The notes beneath the pieces were generated by a model. It ran no database searches. It saw only the letters and a program-made list of their open reading frames with translations, and was not told the origin of the DNA. Source: Prevotellaceae bacterium UBA1716 (GTDB lineage: Bacteria; Bacteroidota; Bacteroidia; Bacteroidales; Bacteroidaceae). Taken from it: a stretch of DNA of 10,321 bases. This document shows positions 6,526-10,321 of the stretch, in pieces (within the stretch, counting starts at the first letter, position 1; each line of letters begins with the position of its first letter). The stretch lies in contig DCIW01000066.1 in the NCBI GenBank assembly GCA_002317225.1, positions 1 through 10,321 on the forward strand, in the 5' to 3' direction. The position numbers and the translations under genes are program-made.

Positions 6526-8979
6526 TTAATATCCTTGCAGTTTGAGTTTGCCATCCTTGATGACAACTCCCTTGTAGTTATCATTTACTGGGCGACCAAG
6601 GATATCGTATATATTGCCTGCCGCAGACTTAAGGCTTGTCAAGCGGATTGAAGTGGCATCAGCATCTTCTATGATGTTGAAATACTGCCAGATATCCAAA
6701 CCTTTATAAGCCGCTTTGCTGCCCGAAGGCACATGGAGCGTAGCATCGTTTATCATAAACCAGTCATATCCTATACCGAATGGAGGCTCAGGATTGAGAC
6801 TTGTGACATCAGTCAGCGATTCGCAATCGCCGAATGCACTAGTCTTGATGATACGCAACTTGGATGGGAGGGTGATTGACTTCAGACTCGCACAGTCAGC
6901 AAAGGCATTCTCTTGGATTTCTTCGAGATTTGCAGGGAGTTTTACATGCTTGAGATTTGAGCACATGAAGCAAGTAAGCTCACCTATCACGGTGATATTG
7001 TCGGGAAAAGCGATTGTCTCCAAGCTCTTACAACCCTGGAATGCACCATCCACTAAGGTGACAGCATCAGGTAAGTTGACGCTCTCAAGACTCGTACATT
7101 CCTGGAAAGCAGAGGCGATATTAGTTATCTTTTCAGGAAGATGGATATTCTTAATCTTTTTGCAGAACACGAACGCACCACCAATGCTTGTCACATTCTC
7201 AGGAATTTCAACCGACTCAAGGTCATAGCTGTTTGCAAATGCACCATCCATGTATGTGAGAGACTTCGGAAGGTTGATATGCTTGAGTGGAGTTTCGTAG
7301 AACGCATTGCCTTCAATTCCTATCACAGTATATGACTTTCCGTCGTAAGTGGCTGTCTCAGGAATAGTTACATCCTTATATTTGTATGTATTCCTGTCGG
7401 TGATGAAGTTGATATCGAACGACACTTCGCAAGTCATGTCCTCTTCGGATATGATTTTGTAATAGATACCGTTGTACTCGAAATCGTATCTGAGTGGTGT
7501 TGGCGGAATGATGATATCTGTATATTCCTCGATAGTGCCGAACCATGCCCAAGGAGTAGTGTATGCGTAGGCATTCTTGCATCCCTTAGGAACATAAAGC
7601 GTACTTGCGTCCAAATCCACCATTTCGAACACATCATCCCTCAGGCATGTAGGAGGAGTAGGACTTGTGAAATAATATGTGCGAGGTTGCCATACGTTTT
7701 CCATGAGGGCATTGCCTCCCAATGTCTTGACCGTTGAAGGCACCACCATCGGGTTAATCTTATTGCCCGCAAGTGCTGCTGCCCCAATATATTCGAGGGC
7801 ATCGGGCCAAACGATTTTCTTGAGGTCATAGCAAGGATAGAAGGCACCCGTTTCAATTCGTTTTAATGTCTTAGGAAGTACAAGTTCCCTGACACATGGC
7901 GAAGGCATGGAACATGAGTCGATGCTTTCCAATGGTGCCTTAATCTCGATGTAGCGACTGAAGTTGTCTAATGAGTGGTACGAAAGATGTCGAACGGTGG
8001 AAGGTACTATCAAAGAATCACAACCGATACAAGTAATACCATACTCGCCGATGCTATCGAGACCTTCGGGAAGAACGAGGTTCTTGTACAAACCACCACC
8101 ATCGCAAGCGAGAGCATTATCACATATAACCTTCAGGTTCTTTGGCATGTGGATGTATTCGGGTGCTACATAAGTGAAAGAGAAAGGCTCGAGGCGTGTG
8201 AGATTGTCAGGCAAGTGTAGGTTGTTGATTCTGATACAGTCAGCAAATGCTCTCCTGCCGATATACTCAATACCATCGGGCAGAATGAGGTCGGGTTGAT
8301 TGTTTGTTTCAGAGAAAGCATTATCGAACGCCGACTCACCGATACTCTTGATTTTGTCACCAAAACGTACCGTATTGAATCGTCTGCCACAATTGAATCC
8401 ATCCTCTATATACACCACATCGTCGTGAAGCCAGAGGTCGTAACTTTGAGGCACATTATACTCATCATAGTTGTTCTGATCACCCACGAAAGTATAGGCA
8501 TGCTTGTGGTCAGACGAATACAATACGCCTTTTTCAAGCACGAAAGACTCGTTGGCAGGATCCAGGTCGAGTTCGCTCATTCTTATATAAGAAATTGCAT
8601 TCTTGCCCAGTTCCTTCAGATTAGCCCCAATTCGCATCTTATCCAGACCGACCATCGAACTGAATGCTTCGCTTTGGATGGTTGTGATATTGTCACCTAA
8701 ATATACTTCGGTCACATTATGACATCGTAAAAACGCCTTACGTCCGATTGTGGTGACGGGAACCACCTTATTATTATTAGTGATAGTTGCGGGAATCACT
8801 ATCTTACCCGAATAATATTCCGTATTCCATTCCTCGTTAGAGTCATGTGCTGTCACCATAGCCTCATCACCGATGATTTTGTAGCAAATGCCATCAACTA
8901 TCTTGTCGTATGGCGGATTCTGGGCAATAGCTATAGTGCTGCAGATGGCAGCAAACAAATAGACAATAAATCGTTTCAT
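6526..8979 (-). CDS. BspA-like leucine-rich repeat secreted protein, two LRR blocks, 817 aa
   Basis: This is an exported protein built of LRR_5 (Treponema pallidum/BspA-type) repeats, the family of surface adhesins and binding proteins in oral and gut Bacteroidales. The start at 8979 is chosen because MKRFIVYLFAAICSTIAIAQ is a clean signal peptide (cleavage near residue 19) and the promoter lies just upstream. The frame itself runs 42 residues further. Block 1 (~20-490) begins with VDGICYKIIGDEAMV and has about eleven imperfect repeats. Block 2 (~498-775) begins with the parallel EYNGIYYKIISEEDMT and has about eight. Each block closes with a PP...LYVP/LHVP-GxK-AY...W..F..I.E cap. The last ~38 residues (NIYDILGRPV ... 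KGVVIKDGK) resemble the short C-terminal tail of many secreted Prevotella proteins, possibly a type IX secretion signal. The ligand is unknown. It is divergent from the GH30 gene. Confidence 0.9.
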   Translation of the reverse strand: MKRFIVYLFAAICSTIAIAQNPPYDKIVDGICYKIIGDEAMVTAHDSNEEWNTEYYSGKIVIPATITNNNKVVPVTTIGRKAFLRCHNVTEVYLGDNITTIQSEAFSSMVGLDKMRIGANLKELGKNAISYIRMSELDLDPANESFVLEKGVLYSSDHKHAYTFVGDQNNYDEYNVPQSYDLWLHDDVVYIEDGFNCGRRFNTVRFGDKIKSIGESAFDNAFSETNNQPDLILPDGIEYIGRRAFADCIRINNLHLPDNLTRLEPFSFTYVAPEYIHMPKNLKVICDNALACDGGGLYKNLVLPEGLDSIGEYGITCIGCDSLIVPSTVRHLSYHSLDNFSRYIEIKAPLESIDSCSMPSPCVRELVLPKTLKRIETGAFYPCYDLKKIVWPDALEYIGAAALAGNKINPMVVPSTVKTLGGNALMENVWQPRTYYFTSPTPPTCLRDDVFEMVDLDASTLYVPKGCKNAYAYTTPWAWFGTIEEYTDIIIPPTPLRYDFEYNGIYYKIISEEDMTCEVSFDINFITDRNTYKYKDVTIPETATYDGKSYTVIGIEGNAFYETPLKHINLPKSLTYMDGAFANSYDLESVEIPENVTSIGGAFVFCKKIKNIHLPEKITNIASAFQECTSLESVNLPDAVTLVDGAFQGCKSLETIAFPDNITVIGELTCFMCSNLKHVKLPANLEEIQENAFADCASLKSITLPSKLRIIKTSAFGDCESLTDVTSLNPEPPFGIGYDWFMINDATLHVPSGSKAAYKGLDIWQYFNIIEDADATSIRLTSLKSAAGNIYDILGRPVNDNYKGVVIKDGKLKLQGY

Positions 8980-9020
8980 AGTTTTCTTCAGCATTAAATA
9001 CCATATATCATTTATCGTGG

Positions 9021-9028
9021 CAAAGATA
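9021..9028 (-). promoter_or_regulatory. Bacteroidetes -7 element for the BspA-like gene
   Basis: The minus strand reads TATCTTTG, an exact match to TAnnTTTG, 41 bp upstream of the chosen ATG. It lies inside the longest open frame, so it argues for the downstream start at 8979 and against the 42-residue extension. No clear TTTG -33 box is visible at ~20 bp. Confidence 0.6.
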
Positions 9029-9176
9029 CAAAATAATCTAAAAAGATGGTACATTTTTCGTGATATATTTTTGATTGCATTGTGAATTTTAAGGGATAAG
9101 AACAAAAATGGTAGAGCATGAAATGTTACTTTCTATTATCCTCATGATACATACCGTATATTTTATATACAAATCA

Positions 9177-9208
9177 TTTCGTCTTCACATAGGTTTTTGC
9201 TAACTTTG
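9177..9208 (+). promoter_or_regulatory. Bacteroidetes promoter for the GH30 gene
   Basis: TAACTTTG at 9201-9208 matches the -7 consensus TAnnTTTG. TTTC at 9177-9180, one base off the TTTG -33 box, is spaced by 20 bases, the expected distance. The ATG follows 50 bp after the -7 box. It is about 150 bp from the opposing BspA-like -7 element, so the two genes have separate, divergent promoters in one shared region. Confidence 0.65.
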
Positions 9209-9258
9209 CATCACTAATCAACAGAAATACAGCAACAAATAAAACCTATACATAGCTA

Positions 9259-10321
9259 ATGAAAACAAAAGTACTATCTATCTTTGCACTTCTCATCAGT
9301 CTCTCGACATTTGCGGCAGACAAGAATGCAAGCATCAACATCGACAGCAGAGTCAAGTATCAGCACGTAACTGGATTCGGAGGTTTCTCACCAAGTCCTA
9401 CATGGTCTTATTGGCTTAATGATAGCGATATGGACAAGCTCTTCGGAAAGGGAGAAAAGCAACTTGGACTGAACATCCTTCGTCTCTATATGTCAAATAC
9501 CAAGAACGGATGGTCGGCAGGTGTGGCAAATGCCAAGCGTGCCAAGAAATATGGTGCATTCGTATTCGCTTCTCCATGGTCGCCTCCTGCTTCGTGGAAG
9601 TCGAATAATAGCGAAAGCAATGGTGGTTCGCTTCTCGAATCACGCTATGCTGATTGGGCAACATACCTCAACGACTATTATGTCTACATGAAAGGACAAG
9701 GTGTGACCATAGATGCGGTATCTATCCAGAACGAGCCTGACTGGACTGCAGACTATCAGAGTTGTATATGGACAGGTAGTCAGATGGCTAAGTTCCTCCG
9801 CGAACAAGGTTCAAAGATTCAATGTAAGATTATTGCTCCCGAAGCCATCCACTTCACCAAGAGCATGCATGAGCCTATCCTTAATGATGATGATGCTTGT
9901 GCCCAACTTGATATCCTTGGTGGCCACTTCTACGGATGGGACGGATCGTCATATCCTCTCGCTGCTCAAAAGGGCAAGGAAGTTTGGATGACCGAGTTCC
10001 TCATCAACGAACGCCAGCAGAATGAAGGCAAGAATATCGACTGGAAAACAGATGGTTTCCTCTTTGCTCGTAGTGTCAATAATGCTATGCTCGCTAACAT
10101 GAGTGCTTGGGTTCATTATTCTCTCAAGCGTTATTATGGTGTGTATGGAGATGGTCAGTACGGAACCACAAACAATACGATTACAAAACGTGGATATATC
10201 CTCTCTCACTTTGCAAAGTATGTATCGGGCACAACTCGTATTCGCCATTCTATCGATGATTCAACAGGACAGTTGACATCTTCTGCTTACATTTCTACTA
10301 CAGGAGATAGTGTTGTGGTGA
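9259..10321 (+). CDS. GH30-family (subfamily 8-like) secreted glucuronoxylanase, 3'-truncated
   Basis: The visible 354 codons cover a signal peptide and most of the catalytic barrel of a retaining endo-xylanase, which would cut (glucurono)xylan in the periplasm or outside the cell. The signal peptide is MKTKVLSIFALLISLSTFA, cleaved near residue 19. The barrel opens with VTGFGGFSPSPTW and continues with FASPWSPPASWK. The acid/base is E159 in SIQNEPDW (155-162). The nucleophile is E246 in VWMTEF. The 87-residue spacing and the segments IAPEAIHFTKS, LDILGGHFYG and TKRGYILSHFAKYV closely follow Bacillus XynC-type GH30_8 enzymes. The loop segment SLKRYYG aligns with the XynC IRRSYG region linked to glucuronate recognition; one Arg is kept and a Lys replaces the other, so appendage dependence is uncertain. 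The frame is open at the right edge; the rest of the side beta-sandwich and any later domain are missing. The ATG has no Shine-Dalgarno. Confidence 0.9.
   Translation, partial: MKTKVLSIFALLISLSTFAADKNASINIDSRVKYQHVTGFGGFSPSPTWSYWLNDSDMDKLFGKGEKQLGLNILRLYMSNTKNGWSAGVANAKRAKKYGAFVFASPWSPPASWKSNNSESNGGSLLESRYADWATYLNDYYVYMKGQGVTIDAVSIQNEPDWTADYQSCIWTGSQMAKFLREQGSKIQCKIIAPEAIHFTKSMHEPILNDDDACAQLDILGGHFYGWDGSSYPLAAQKGKEVWMTEFLINERQQNEGKNIDWKTDGFLFARSVNNAMLANMSAWVHYSLKRYYGVYGDGQYGTTNNTITKRGYILSHFAKYVSGTTRIRHSIDDSTGQLTSSAYISTTGDSVVV

Noticed and set aside
6261..6545. A 94-codon plus-strand frame whose product begins MCFVSRRAAEFAEVALG
   Set aside because: It is the translation of the CGCAGAG repeat element. 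RRAAEFAE-type peptides are the usual false product of this repeat, and the frame runs into the 3' end of the BspA-like gene.
8980..9105. A 42-residue N-terminal extension of the BspA-like protein
   Set aside because: The clean signal peptide starts at the ATG at 8979, and the TATCTTTG promoter element lies within the extension.
9416..10248. Three frames of 82-99 codons overlapping the GH30 gene
   Set aside because: All are out of frame with a clearly conserved GH30 catalytic domain that contains both catalytic glutamates.

Overview
The window looks like chromosomal DNA of a Bacteroidales bacterium, most likely of the Prevotella/Segatella group. Three things point there. Upstream of several genes there are matches to the Bacteroidetes -7 promoter element TAnnTTTG, with little or no Shine-Dalgarno sequence. 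The gene families are typical of the order: a LruC-type lipoprotein, a BspA-like leucine-rich repeat protein with a short GR...KG tail, a GH30 xylanase, and an anti-sigma-like gene of the kind that accompanies Bacteroidetes ECF sigma factors. The intergenic DNA is also AT-rich. No rRNA, tRNA, CRISPR array or complete transposase gene is visible.

Layout. Positions 1-1367 hold two co-directional membrane-linked genes: the 3' part of a PlsC-type acyltransferase, probably the C-terminal domain of a larger fused acyl-activating enzyme, and a complete hemolysin III/PAQR-family membrane protein. A strong hairpin at 1445-1475 separates them from a convergent 1021-residue LruC-domain lipoprotein (minus strand, 1548-4613). 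An 878-bp gene-free stretch follows (4614-5491). It holds the lipoprotein promoter, a 344-bp stretch bounded by ~40-bp inverted repeats, a degenerate 23-bp tandem array, and an ECF-type promoter. That promoter drives a 167-residue single-pass anti-sigma-like protein (5492-5995) with no sigma factor gene beside it. After its terminator lies a ~225-bp CGCAGAG-rich element with long terminal inverted repeats and flanking near-direct repeats. A two-block BspA-like secreted protein (minus strand, 6526-8979) then shares a 279-bp divergent promoter region with a GH30 glucuronoxylanase-like enzyme that runs off the right edge.

How the parts relate. The genes do not form one pathway. The three large exported proteins (lipoprotein, BspA-like protein, xylanase) suit a gut or oral commensal that interacts with surfaces and plant polysaccharide. 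The acyltransferase and HlyIII protein are envelope housekeeping functions and are probably co-transcribed. The most unusual part is 4800-6500. There an apparently solitary anti-sigma-like gene sits behind an ECF-like promoter and a periodic repeat array, with two different inverted-repeat, MITE-like elements on either side of it.
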